6,914 nt of DNA from Thermotoga sp. 4484_232 (GCA_002084985.1 MZGO01000036.1:1-6914); one strand, 5' to 3'. Shown: positions 1 through 5,790, counted from the stretch's first letter. The notes: generated by a model from the letters alone, not told the origin. Translations and numbers: made by a program.

Positions 1-210
1 ACACTTTTAATAGTAGGGCATAGAGGATACTCCTTGTATCCTGAAAACACACTCCTTTCCTTCAGAAAAGCCATAGAAAGCGGCGCTGATGGTGTGAAAC
101 TCGACGTGAGATCAACGAAGGATGATGTTCTGGTGATCATACATGACGAAAGTATAGATGAACCATCCAATCTAATCCCGACTCACTTGAGATTGTGGAA
201 GAAGTCATAG
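1..210 (+). pseudogene. Glycerophosphodiester phosphodiesterase (GDPD/UgpQ-type) 5' fragment, truncated
   Basis: Frame 1 is open from the window edge to TAG at 208-210. Its first ~53 residues carry GDPD N-terminal signatures in order: GHRGYS (residues 6-11), PENTLLSF (14-21), AIESGADG (24-31), LDV (34-36), TKD (39-41) and IIHDES (46-51). GDPD enzymes hydrolyse glycerophosphodiesters to glycerol-3-phosphate and an alcohol using a metal held by conserved acidic residues. Here the usual Glu of the E-x-D pair is Lys33 (AAA, 97-99), which should impair metal binding. Homology ends near base 159, at the start of a 58-bp tandem duplication, and the last ~16 codons do not look like GDPD. A full protein is about 220-250 residues, so most of the TIM barrel is missing. 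The true start lies before the window. No promoter or SD is visible within it. I read it as a dead gene remnant. The family call is firm; the loss of function is inferred. Confidence 0.75.
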
Positions 211-271
211 TTCAGATGAACCATCCAATCTAATCCCGACTCACTTGAGATTGTGGAAGAAGTCATAGTTC
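156..271. repeat. Perfect 58-bp tandem duplication (two copies)
   Basis: Bases 156-213 and 214-271 are identical over 58 bp and directly adjacent. Each copy begins AGATGAACCATCC and ends AGTCATAGTTC. The unit length is not a multiple of 3. The duplication starts where GDPD homology ends. One frame in the second copy reads on through residues such as [11 protein letters not shown], which looks protein-like, but I could not assign it to a family. Zero mismatches suggest a recent event. Only two copies exist and there are no spacers, so this is not a CRISPR array. Confidence 0.93.
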
Positions 272-301
272 GGTACCACTCACCTTTGCCCTTTCTACGA
301 T

Positions 302-330
302 TTGACATCTCCCCCGCAATTAATTATAAT
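302..330 (+). promoter_or_regulatory. Consensus sigma-70/SigA-type promoter
   Basis: TTGACA at 302-307 and TATAAT at 325-330 are both perfect consensus hexamers, separated by exactly 17 bp. A start site near 337 is expected. The -10 lies within an inverted repeat, CAATTA (317-322) and TAATTG (327-332), around a 4-base centre, which could bind a regulator. The first downstream coding sequence is a broken substrate-binding gene at 390. No terminator with a U-tract is visible before ogg at 946, so the promoter may now supply the ogg operon through a leader of about 600 nt. That coupling is inference. Confidence 0.75.
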
Positions 331-389
331 TGTTTTGGAAAAATTACAGTAACAATTTCAGAGGATAGAGAAGGTACGCGAAGGATTCT

Positions 390-885
390 TTGTACTATTG
401 TTTGTTTTTTTTCATGATGTCAGTTCTGTTTTCCTATAAAAAATCGATAACGGTGGTTGGAGATGCGCATTATCCTCCTTTTACCTTCCTGGATGATAAA
501 GGGAATCCTCAGGGATACGTTGTGGATATATGGAAACTATGGTCCAAGAAGACTGACATCAAGGTGGTACATAAATTGATGAGATGGGAAGATGCCTTTG
601 AGATGGTTAAATTGGGAAAAACAGATATGATCGATTCACTCCTCTACTCTGAAGAACAGGATAGATTTTTCGATTTCTCAAAGCCTTTTTCGAAGGTCAG
701 AAGCCTGGAAGATCTTCGTGGATACTCGGTTGGTGTTCAGATAGGAGATTACGCGGTAACTTATCTGAAGAAGCATATGCCAGAGCTCTCTCTTCGGTTC
801 TTCGACTCTTACTGAAAAGATAGTAAAGGCAGCTAAGAAAGGTATAATAAAGGTTTTTGTGGCCGATGACAGAGAAATCAGCTAA
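390..885 (+). pseudogene. Degraded periplasmic substrate-binding (SBP_bac_3-like) sensor/transport gene
   Basis: From TTG 390 to TGA 815 the frame encodes a bacterial solute-binding family 3 fold: GDAHYPPFTFLDD, then GYVVDIW, MRWEDAFEMVKLGKTDM, FFDFSKPF, SLEDLRGYSVGVQIGD. Such domains bind amino acids or other small solutes as ABC-transporter receptors or as sensors of kinases and GGDEF proteins. I see several lesions. First, only a few residues separate FDFSKPF from SLEDLRG, where the family has roughly 15-20, implying an in-frame deletion. Second, a frameshift near 810-815: one frame over, TEKIVKAAKKG and VFVADD continue the family pattern to TAA at 883-885. Third, the gene then stops, without the remaining C-terminal part. 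The N-terminus is also doubtful. A hydrophobic signal-like stretch is split between two frames across a run of eight Ts (405-412), and TTG 390 has no good SD. Whether it was a transporter receptor or a sensor cannot be told. Confidence 0.72.
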
Positions 886-889
886 GAAT

Positions 890-912
890 CCCTTCCCCTT
901 TAGGGGATCGGG
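890..912 (+). other. GC-rich hairpin upstream of ogg
   Basis: TCCCC (894-898) pairs with GGGGA (903-907) around a TTTA loop. An outer CCC (890-892) can pair with GGG (910-912) across a small internal loop. It sits just after the pseudogene stop at 885 and about 20 bases before the ogg SD. There is no T-run after it, so it is not a standard Rho-independent terminator on either strand. It could be an mRNA 5' stability or processing element; its function is unknown. Confidence 0.4.
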
Positions 913-945
913 AGTAGGTCAGAGCTTGAAGGAGGAGAAGACTCT

Positions 946-1605
946 ATGTACGACGAAGCCAGAATAAAAGAGTTGCAGGAGATATACAGATCCATCGGGG
1001 GTGATATAAGGAAAAGGCTACAGGAGTTCAAAAAAATTTGGGAAGAGGGAGATGATAAGAGGATATTCATGGAGCTAGCTTTCTGTCTTCTGACACCCCA
1101 GTCGAAAGCTAGAATCTGCTGGAAGGCTATCGAAAGGCTCACAGCAAAGGATGTGCTCTTTCAGGGTTCTGAGAAGGAAATCCTTAAGGAACTGGGTGGT
1201 GTTAGATTTAAGAAGAGGAAAGCCGTATACATTGTGGAAGCACGGGAAAAATTTGCAGATAAGGGTGATATCAGGATAAAGGATCAATTAAGGCGACTTC
1301 TTAAAAATGATGTCTTTTTCACAAGGGAATGGCTTGTTGAGAATATAAAAGGATTGGGATACAAAGAAGCAAGTCACTTTCTGAGAAACATAGGTTTTGG
1401 AGAGGATATAACCATACTCGATAGACATGTTCTGAAAAATTTGAGATTGCTGGGAGTGATAGGAGAATTTCCAAAATCTTTATCCAAAAGGAAATATTTA
1501 ACCATAGAAAATGATATGAGGAGATTTTCAAAACATGTTAAAATTCCTTTGGATCATCTGGATCTAATTTTGTGGTATAGAGAAACAGGAGAAATCTTTA
1601 AATAA
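946..1605 (+). CDS. ogg: N-glycosylase/DNA lyase, Ogg2 family (8-oxoguanine repair)
   Basis: The 219-residue protein belongs to the archaeal/Thermotoga type Ogg2 branch of the HhH-GPD superfamily. These enzymes excise 8-oxoguanine from DNA and nick the abasic site by beta-elimination through a lysine Schiff base. The helical N-terminal part contains FCLLTPQSKARICW (residues 46-59), strongly conserved in the family. The helix-hairpin-helix is at about 130-150, with catalytic Lys140 in GLGYKEASHF. The second catalytic residue is Asp159 in ILDRH. The C-terminus (LDLILWYRETGEIFK) also fits, and the length is normal. ATG 946 is preceded by GGAGGAG (931-937) at good spacing. It is the first intact gene after a degraded region and lies 21 bases before perR, so the two are probably co-transcribed. 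This would link oxidised-base repair to peroxide sensing. No lesions are seen. Ogg2 substrate preference comes from family knowledge; the linkage is inferred from order. Confidence 0.93.
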   Translation: MYDEARIKELQEIYRSIGGDIRKRLQEFKKIWEEGDDKRIFMELAFCLLTPQSKARICWKAIERLTAKDVLFQGSEKEILKELGGVRFKKRKAVYIVEAREKFADKGDIRIKDQLRRLLKNDVFFTREWLVENIKGLGYKEASHFLRNIGFGEDITILDRHVLKNLRLLGVIGEFPKSLSKRKYLTIENDMRRFSKHVKIPLDHLDLILWYRETGEIFK

Positions 1606-1626
1606 CAATGAAAAGAGGTGTTGAAA

Positions 1627-2037
1627 TTGAAAGAATTGAAGAAAATATTGGAGGAGAAAAAGATATTTCCTTCGTTTCATAGACTCAAGATTCTGGAATA
1701 CTTGATCAAGAACAGAACTCACCCGACAGTTGAAGAGATACATAGACACCTTTCAAGAGAAATCACAACTCTCTCTAAAACGACCGTATATAACACGCTG
1801 AAGCTTTTCATGGATAAAGGTATAGTAACAGAACTCACAGTTGAAGGAACAGAAAGTAGGTACGACATAAATACGAAACCTCATGCTCATTTTAAGTGTT
1901 TGAAATGTGGCAAGGTATATGACCTGGACATGGACCTTTCTATCTTCAACCTGAAGGAAATTGAAGGGCATAGAATCATGGAATGCCATGTTTACTTCAG
2001 AGGAATTTGCAGGGAATGCTTGGAAGAGGGGAAATAA
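1627..2037 (+). CDS. perR: Peroxide-responsive Fur-family repressor PerR
   Basis: This is a Fur-superfamily regulator with an N-terminal winged helix (HRLKILEYL, HPTVEEIHRHL, TTVYNTLKLF) and a C-terminal metal/dimerisation domain. Numbered from TTG 1627, all five ligands of the Bacillus subtilis PerR regulatory site have counterparts: His32, Asp80, His86, His88 and Asp99. The Asp in RYD is typical of PerR rather than Fur. Cys91/Cys94 (CLKC) and Cys128/Cys131 (CREC) make the structural Cys4 zinc site. PerR senses H2O2 by iron-catalysed oxidation of site histidines and then releases DNA. I chose TTG 1627 because GAGGTG (1615-1620) sits 6 bases before it; GTG 1618 and TTG 1621 overlap or crowd that SD. 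With GTG 1618 the protein would gain 3 residues. It follows ogg by about 20 bases and precedes a peroxiredoxin gene with a candidate operator in between. PerR over Fur or Zur is a strong but not certain call. Confidence 0.87.
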   Translation: MKELKKILEEKKIFPSFHRLKILEYLIKNRTHPTVEEIHRHLSREITTLSKTTVYNTLKLFMDKGIVTELTVEGTESRYDINTKPHAHFKCLKCGKVYDLDMDLSIFNLKEIEGHRIMECHVYFRGICRECLEEGK

Positions 2038-2061
2038 TATATTTTTTACCCCATAAAAGAT

Positions 2062-2101
2062 TTGAAATAATTACATACATGTAATAATTACTTGATATAA
2101 A
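2062..2101 (+). promoter_or_regulatory. Promoter region of the peroxiredoxin gene with candidate PerR operator (2066-2089)
   Basis: Bases 2066-2089 form a near-perfect inverted repeat. Left arm AATAATTACAT, spacer AC, right arm ATGTAATAATT; the 11-base arms differ at one position. The AT-rich palindrome resembles the Fur/PerR operator style (PerR boxes are built around TTATAAT-type half sites) but is not the exact B. subtilis box. Possible promoter elements overlap it: a -10-like TATAAA at 2096-2101 with TTACAT (2071-2076) as a weak -35, and a TTGAAA at 2062-2067 with no good -10 at standard spacing. Binding here would block polymerase. The site is 64 bases before the peroxiredoxin ATG and 28 bases after the perR stop. 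The palindrome is directly seen; PerR as the binder is inferred. Confidence 0.6.
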
Positions 2102-2153
2102 GTCGTTAGAATCTATAGATGATTCACAAAGAACTCTCAGGAGGTGTTTTGTT

Positions 2154-2798
2154 ATGGAGGAGAAAAAATTTCCACTCATAGGAGACAAATTTCCTGAACT
2201 GGAAGTTCAAACGACTCATGGTAAGATGAAACTACCTGATGATTTTTCTGGGAAATGGTTCGTGTTCTTCAGCCATCCAGCAGATTTCACACCAGTATGC
2301 ACGACGGAATTCGTGGCCTTCCAGAAAAGGTACGATGAATTCAAAAAGTTGAACACAGAGCTCATAGGTCTCAGCATCGATCAGGTATTTTCCCATATGA
2401 AGTGGGTGGAGTGGATAAAAGAAAAGTTAGGAGTGGAGATAAAATTTCCTATAATAGCGGATGACACGGGAAAGGTCGCAGGTATGCTGGGATTGATACA
2501 TCCTGGAAAGGGAACGAACACAGTAAGAGCCGTTTTCATAGTTGATCCCAAAAGTATCATCAGAGCGATTCTCTACTATCCCCAGGAGCTTGGAAGAAAC
2601 ATGGATGAGATTTTGAGAATGATAAAGGGTTTCCAGCTTTCCGATAAAGAAGGTGTTGCCATACCTGCAAACTGGCCGAATAACGAACTGATAGGTGATA
2701 AGGTTATAATACCACCAGCTTCAGATGTGGATACGGCTAAAAAGAGACTCGAAGAATATGAATGTTACGATTGGTGGTTCTGTTTTAAGAAAAGCTAA
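2154..2798 (+). CDS. Peroxiredoxin (Prx6/archaeal thiol peroxidase type, extra C-terminal cysteines)
   Basis: This 214-residue peroxiredoxin reduces H2O2 and organic peroxides in the cytoplasm. The thioredoxin-fold AhpC/TSA part holds the active site P-x3-T-x2-C: Pro42, Thr46 and peroxidatic Cys49 in [13 protein letters not shown]. The conserved active-site Arg is Arg125 in TVRAVFIVD. The C-terminal extension, [16 protein letters not shown] then ECYDWWFC, carries Cys204 and Cys210. The same CYDWWFC layout occurs in archaeal thiol peroxidases such as the Aeropyrum pernix enzyme, where the second of these cysteines resolves the disulfide. By analogy Cys210 would be resolving. ATG 2154 follows AGGAGGTG (2139-2146) at 7 bases, one of the strongest SDs here. 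The gene has its own upstream palindrome, a candidate PerR target, and is followed after 17 bases by a ZIP transporter. No signal peptide is visible. The electron donor cannot be told from the sequence. Confidence 0.95.
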   Translation: MEEKKFPLIGDKFPELEVQTTHGKMKLPDDFSGKWFVFFSHPADFTPVCTTEFVAFQKRYDEFKKLNTELIGLSIDQVFSHMKWVEWIKEKLGVEIKFPIIADDTGKVAGMLGLIHPGKGTNTVRAVFIVDPKSIIRAILYYPQELGRNMDEILRMIKGFQLSDKEGVAIPANWPNNELIGDKVIIPPASDVDTAKKRLEEYECYDWWFCFKKS

Positions 2799-2815
2799 TA
2801 ATTGGAGGATCCACC

Positions 2816-3628
2816 ATGGTGGAGTTCATGCGGGGGCTTCCCCCCGCTTTACAAGCGTTAGTAGCTACGATATTCACCTGGTTCATGACGGCTTTAGGAG
2901 CTGGAATGGTTTTCTTCACAAAGGAAGTCAATAGAAAGTTGTTGGATACCATGCTTGGTTTTTCAGGGGGGGTCATGATAGCGGCGAGTTACTGGTCGTT
3001 GCTTGCTCCAGCCATAGAAATATCTGAAAGTATGAATGTACCATCATGGCTTCCTCCTGCTACGGGTTTTCTCCTTGGTGGGGTGTTTCTTTGGGGAATA
3101 GATAGGATCCTTCCACACCTGCATCTTGGATTTCCTATGGAGGAAGCAGAAGGTATAAAAACAAACCTCAAGAGAACTACTCTCCTCGTTCTTGCTATAA
3201 CGATTCATAACATCCCTGAAGGATTGGCAATTGGTGTTGCGTTTGGAGCTCTCGCATCGAACATGGAATTCACAACGCTGGTTGGAGCCATATCTCTGGC
3301 AGTGGGTATAGGTATTCAGAATTTTCCAGAAGGTTTGGCTGTTTCCATGCCGCTAAGAAGGGAAGGGCTTTCCGTGTTCAAAAGTTTTTGGTATGGACAA
3401 CTCTCGGGTGTTGTCGAGCCCATCGCGAGTATTCTGGGAGCATTGACTGTTACAGCATCCCACGCGATTTTGCCTTACGCTCTGAGTTTTGCAGCTGGAG
3501 CGATGATATACGTTACAGTTGAGGAGTTGATACCGGAATCTCAAAGGAGTGGAAACACCGATCTTGCAACACTCGGTCTCATGCTTGGTTTCACCACTAT
3601 GATGATTCTGGATGTCACTTTCAGTTAA
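2816..3628 (+). CDS. ZIP-family divalent metal transporter (GufA-like)
   Basis: A 270-residue polytopic inner-membrane protein with about eight hydrophobic segments, as expected for ZIP importers of Zn2+ and sometimes Fe2+ or Mn2+. The transport-site signatures are present: HNIPEG at 131-136 in TM4 and QNFPEG at 168-173 in TM5, followed by SGVVEP (197-202). EELIPES lies at 236-242 near TM7. A short loop with one His pair (HLH, 101-103) precedes TM4; there is no long His-rich loop. The overall pattern matches bacterial GufA-like members. ATG 2816 follows TTGGAGGA at 7 bases; ATG 2828 is a weaker alternative. It lies 17 bases after the peroxiredoxin gene and 11 before the NlpC gene, so co-transcription is likely. 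A metal importer next to perR and a peroxidase suggests Zn, Mn or Fe balance during oxidative stress (inference). A diverged copy of its last 27 codons lies at 5457-5537. Confidence 0.92.
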   Translation: MVEFMRGLPPALQALVATIFTWFMTALGAGMVFFTKEVNRKLLDTMLGFSGGVMIAASYWSLLAPAIEISESMNVPSWLPPATGFLLGGVFLWGIDRILPHLHLGFPMEEAEGIKTNLKRTTLLVLAITIHNIPEGLAIGVAFGALASNMEFTTLVGAISLAVGIGIQNFPEGLAVSMPLRREGLSVFKSFWYGQLSGVVEPIASILGALTVTASHAILPYALSFAAGAMIYVTVEELIPESQRSGNTDLATLGLMLGFTTMMILDVTFS

Positions 3629-3639
3629 GGAGTGGTGAG

Positions 3640-4533
3640 ATGATTGATGAGAGGACATGCTTCATGGATATCCGTATTTTTGATGAGAGGATAGTGGGAA
3701 AAGTCGATACCTTTGAGACATTACGCCAATTGAAGGAAAGGTATCCGGATTATGGGTTCTCGGTGATGGTCCTTGAAGAGTTCGTCCCAGAAGATATGAA
3801 ATATGGCATCGTTGTATCTCCCACTTTGGATGTGAGGAAAGATCCTCGGTTTAGAAGCGAAAGAGTGCATCAACTCATTTTTGGAGAGGAAGTTAAGATC
3901 CTCTCTGTGGGGAAGGATTATTCGCTGGTGAAAGATCTAAGGACAGGGTACATAGGAAATGTGAAAAACGAAGGACTCTTTTTCATGTCAGAGAACGAGT
4001 ATGTTGACTATGGAAAATTGAGGATGGAGAAACTGAGGGGACTTTTTGGAAGGATCCGTGGCTCTTCGAAGATGGTGATACCCTTCTGCTCGCATTTGAG
4101 ACGTGATGAAAGAGGCTATGTGCTTCCAAATGGGGATCACTTCGAAATAGAAATCCTTGGAAACTTGGAAAATGATGACATAGTCAAGCTATCTTTAGAA
4201 TTCACAGGTGTTCCTTACCTTTGGGGAGGAACCAGCAACTTCGGGTTCGACTGCTCTGGATTTGTGAACAGACTCTACGACTTTCAGGGTAAGGGTCTTC
4301 CAAGGGATACAGATCAATTGGAAAATTTCACCAAAGAGGTATCCCTGGATAAGGTAGAACCAGGTGATTTCATGTTCTTTCCAGGACACGTTGGAATGTA
4401 TATAGGTGAGGGGAAAATGATTCACTCATCAGGGAAGTATGGAAGGATCGTCATCTCATCTATACTAGAACCAAGAGATGATTACGAGAGATTTTTGAGA
4501 AAATCCCTGAGGAAGGTGGGAAGAGTGCTTTGA
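3640..4533 (+). CDS. SH3b-NlpC/P60 peptidase, gamma-D-Glu-diamino acid endopeptidase (YkfC-like)
   Basis: A 297-residue cysteine peptidase. The N-terminal half (about 50-175) has the spacing of bacterial SH3 repeats: GIVVSPTLDVRKDPR and GEEVKIL, and later DERGYVLPNGD. The NlpC/P60 domain fills about 183-297: YLWGGTS (193-199), catalytic Cys205 in FDCSGFV, GLPRDTDQ (219-226), PGDFMFF (241-247), catalytic His250 in GHVGMYIG, and a third polar residue probably His262 in MIHSSG. Family members cut the D-Glu to diamino acid bond of murein peptides. There is no signal peptide or membrane segment, so it probably acts in the cytoplasm on imported or recycled peptides, as B. subtilis and B. cereus YkfC do. 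AAGGAG at 3627-3632, overlapping the ZIP stop codon, is 7 bases before ATG 3640. Its stop overlaps the start of the LD-carboxypeptidase gene by 4 bases, pointing to coupled translation and a joint pathway. Confidence 0.9.
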   Translation: MIDERTCFMDIRIFDERIVGKVDTFETLRQLKERYPDYGFSVMVLEEFVPEDMKYGIVVSPTLDVRKDPRFRSERVHQLIFGEEVKILSVGKDYSLVKDLRTGYIGNVKNEGLFFMSENEYVDYGKLRMEKLRGLFGRIRGSSKMVIPFCSHLRRDERGYVLPNGDHFEIEILGNLENDDIVKLSLEFTGVPYLWGGTSNFGFDCSGFVNRLYDFQGKGLPRDTDQLENFTKEVSLDKVEPGDFMFFPGHVGMYIGEGKMIHSSGKYGRIVISSILEPRDDYERFLRKSLRKVGRVL

Positions 4534-5354
4534 AAATCGGTGTGGTATCTCCCGCATCCCTTCCAGAGGATAGAGAAGCGTTTGAAAGAGGCATAAGTTT
4601 CTTAAGAAGGAAGGGCTTTTCGGTTATAATCGGTAGAAGTTGTTTTGAGGAGTTAAGCGACGAAGAGAGAGCAAAAGAGCTTGTTAAGATGATGAACGAG
4701 TGTGATCTGATACTGTGTTCACGAGGTGGGAATGGATCATACAGACTCTTGGATCACCTTCCTTCACCCTCTCCAACTCCGATATGCGGATACAGCGATA
4801 TCACAGCGCTGCTTCTTTGGAAGGTTTCCAATGGACAGATTGCGTATCATGGTCCCATGGTGTGTGACATTGGGTACGATGAAAGGTCAGGAGAAGAGAT
4901 GCTCAAAGTGGTAACTGGGCAGGTTTATGAGTACAGAAAACTCATTAATCACCTGACGATATATCCAGGGAAGGCATCTGGAAGGCTTGTTGGAGGGAAT
5001 CTTTCGTTGTTTGTGACCGTGATGGATCTTTTGAAAATAGAGGGAGATGTGATCTTGTACCTCGAGGATGTCAACGAATCTCTAGATTCCATTGATAGGA
5101 TGCTTTGGAAGATATTCCATAGCTACCTTTCTGAAAACATAAAAGGGCTCATCGTAGGTGGGTTCACCAGAATAAGAAAGGGAGATATTAAGAAGAATAT
5201 CATCGATATATTGAGAAACTACGTGTCGTACCTCAAAATACCTGCTTTCCTTGGGTTTCCATCATTCCATGGTAAATTTTTCAAGTACACGTTGCCTTTC
5301 GGTGCAATTGTCGAAATGGATGCGAGTCAAGGAAAAGTTAACATTGTTTTTTGA
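4530..5354 (+). CDS. LD-carboxypeptidase, peptidase family S66 (LdcA/YkfA-like)
   Basis: A 274-residue serine peptidase of family S66, which removes the terminal D-Ala from L,D-linked murein tetrapeptides; MccF relatives instead cut peptide-nucleotide antibiotics. Motifs in order: MKIGVVSPAS (1-10), SRGGNGSYRLL (64-74), nucleophile Ser89 in GYSDITALL, YHGPM (106-110), GNLSLF (156-161), catalytic Glu179 in LEDVNES, and catalytic His247 in SFHGKFFKYTLPFG. The Glu-His spacing of 68 equals that of Pseudomonas LdcA (E217/H285). There is no signal peptide, so the enzyme is cytoplasmic. The start is TTG 4530, overlapping the upstream TGA in TTGA; AAGGTGG (4513-4519) is a plausible SD and coupling is likely. 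With the neighbouring NlpC/P60 enzyme it makes a recycling pair like B. subtilis ykfA-ykfC, but no YkfB-type epimerase gene is in the window. An MccF-like immunity role is less likely given that partner. No terminator is seen after it. Confidence 0.91.
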   Translation: MKIGVVSPASLPEDREAFERGISFLRRKGFSVIIGRSCFEELSDEERAKELVKMMNECDLILCSRGGNGSYRLLDHLPSPSPTPICGYSDITALLLWKVSNGQIAYHGPMVCDIGYDERSGEEMLKVVTGQVYEYRKLINHLTIYPGKASGRLVGGNLSLFVTVMDLLKIEGDVILYLEDVNESLDSIDRMLWKIFHSYLSENIKGLIVGGFTRIRKGDIKKNIIDILRNYVSYLKIPAFLGFPSFHGKFFKYTLPFGAIVEMDASQGKVNIVF

Positions 5355-5390
5355 TCAAGAGACAATATAATGAAATCCTGATAAAAAGTG

Positions 5391-5540
5391 TCGAAGTCTC
5401 TCCCATATGTTCTTTCCTGCGACTCCCTAGTCGGGAGAACATCGAGATTCTATCGAAGGAGTGGGAATACCGATCTTGTAATGCTTGATCTCACATTTGG
5501 TTTCACCGCTATGGTGATCTTGGACGTCACCTTCAACTTC
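5391..5540 (+). pseudogene. ZIP transporter 3'-end remnant (diverged copy)
   Basis: Bases 5457-5537 align without gaps to 3545-3625, the last 27 codons of the intact ZIP gene. I count 63 of 81 bases and 19 of 27 residues identical (shared RSGNTDL, GFT, ILDVTF). Seven differing codons are synonymous, so the copy probably spent time as a working paralogue. A weaker match, SLPYVLS here against ILPYALS in the gene, extends it upstream to about 5397. Between the two, about six residues including the EELIPE motif are lost and the sequence is scrambled. The natural stop is missing and the frame runs on to TGA 5586-5588. GTG 5388 has no SD. It lacks the transport-site motifs, so it cannot be functional. 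Confidence 0.72.
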
Positions 5541-5738
5541 GACTGTTGCCTTTGGGAAAGAGGGATTGCCGGAGATAGAATTAGGTGATTGCATAACAGA
5601 CACAAAGATTAGATGTTTTCAGGAAAGTATTGTCAAATTCGATGAGGGGATTACGTTAAAGAAGAGTACACAGATAATCCTTTAGAATTGTACATTAATT
5701 CTCCGAAAAAGATCATGGCTGTTTTCTCAACCGAGTGA
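5515..5738 (+). pseudogene. Unrecognised coding remnant with a frameshift in a G-run
   Basis: I do not recognise this protein. Frame 1 is open from about 5515 to TAG 5683-5685 and reads in part EGLPEIELGDCITDTKIRC (5554-5610), then FQESIVKFDEG (5611-5643 onward). If one base is added to the GGGG run at 5646-5649, the reading continues as DYVKEEYTDNPLELYINS, then PKKIMAVFSTE, to TGA 5736-5738. The combined stretch looks like a genuine soluble protein C-terminus in composition and amphipathic pattern. Its 5' part is missing and it runs directly out of the ZIP remnant, so a deletion join near 5515-5545 is likely. It has no start codon with an SD. It could be a dead gene tail, or a gene broken by a sequencing indel, but the missing 5' end favours a remnant. 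Confidence 0.45.
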
Positions 5739-5745
5739 AAAAACA

Positions 5746-5751
5746 TATAAT
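5746..5751 (+). promoter_or_regulatory. Candidate -10 element for tldD
   Basis: TATAAT at 5746-5751 is a perfect -10 hexamer located 45 bases before the leader ATG. At 17-18 bp upstream there is only a weak TTTTCT-like -35 (5722-5727). A start site near 5758 would give tldD a leader of about 60 nt containing the SD and hairpin below. Read-through from the LD-carboxypeptidase gene is the alternative, since no terminator is evident between them. Confidence 0.4.
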
Positions 5752-5790
5752 AGGTTAGTGGAAGATATCCTCAATTCAAGGAGGTGAATC

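Noticed and set aside
156..271. Possible CRISPR repeats
   Set aside because: Only two directly adjacent identical copies, no unique spacers and no repeat palindrome; it is a simple tandem duplication.
359..373. 15-base identity with 4564-4578 in the LD-carboxypeptidase gene
   Set aside because: Purine-rich sequence of common codons; no flanking similarity, so probably chance.
843..848. TATAAT as a local ogg promoter
   Set aside because: No acceptable -35 at 16-18 bp upstream, and it lies inside the pseudogene coding remnant.
2028..2052. Possible terminator at the perR stop (GGGG and CCCC flanking an A/T-rich stretch)
   Set aside because: The stem has mismatches, is mostly A-T, and no T-run follows; unlikely to be stable in a thermophile.
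5423..5437. CTCCC/GGGAG hairpin after the LD-carboxypeptidase gene
   Set aside because: Only 5 bp with no T-run after it, and it lies inside the ZIP remnant; not convincing as a terminator.
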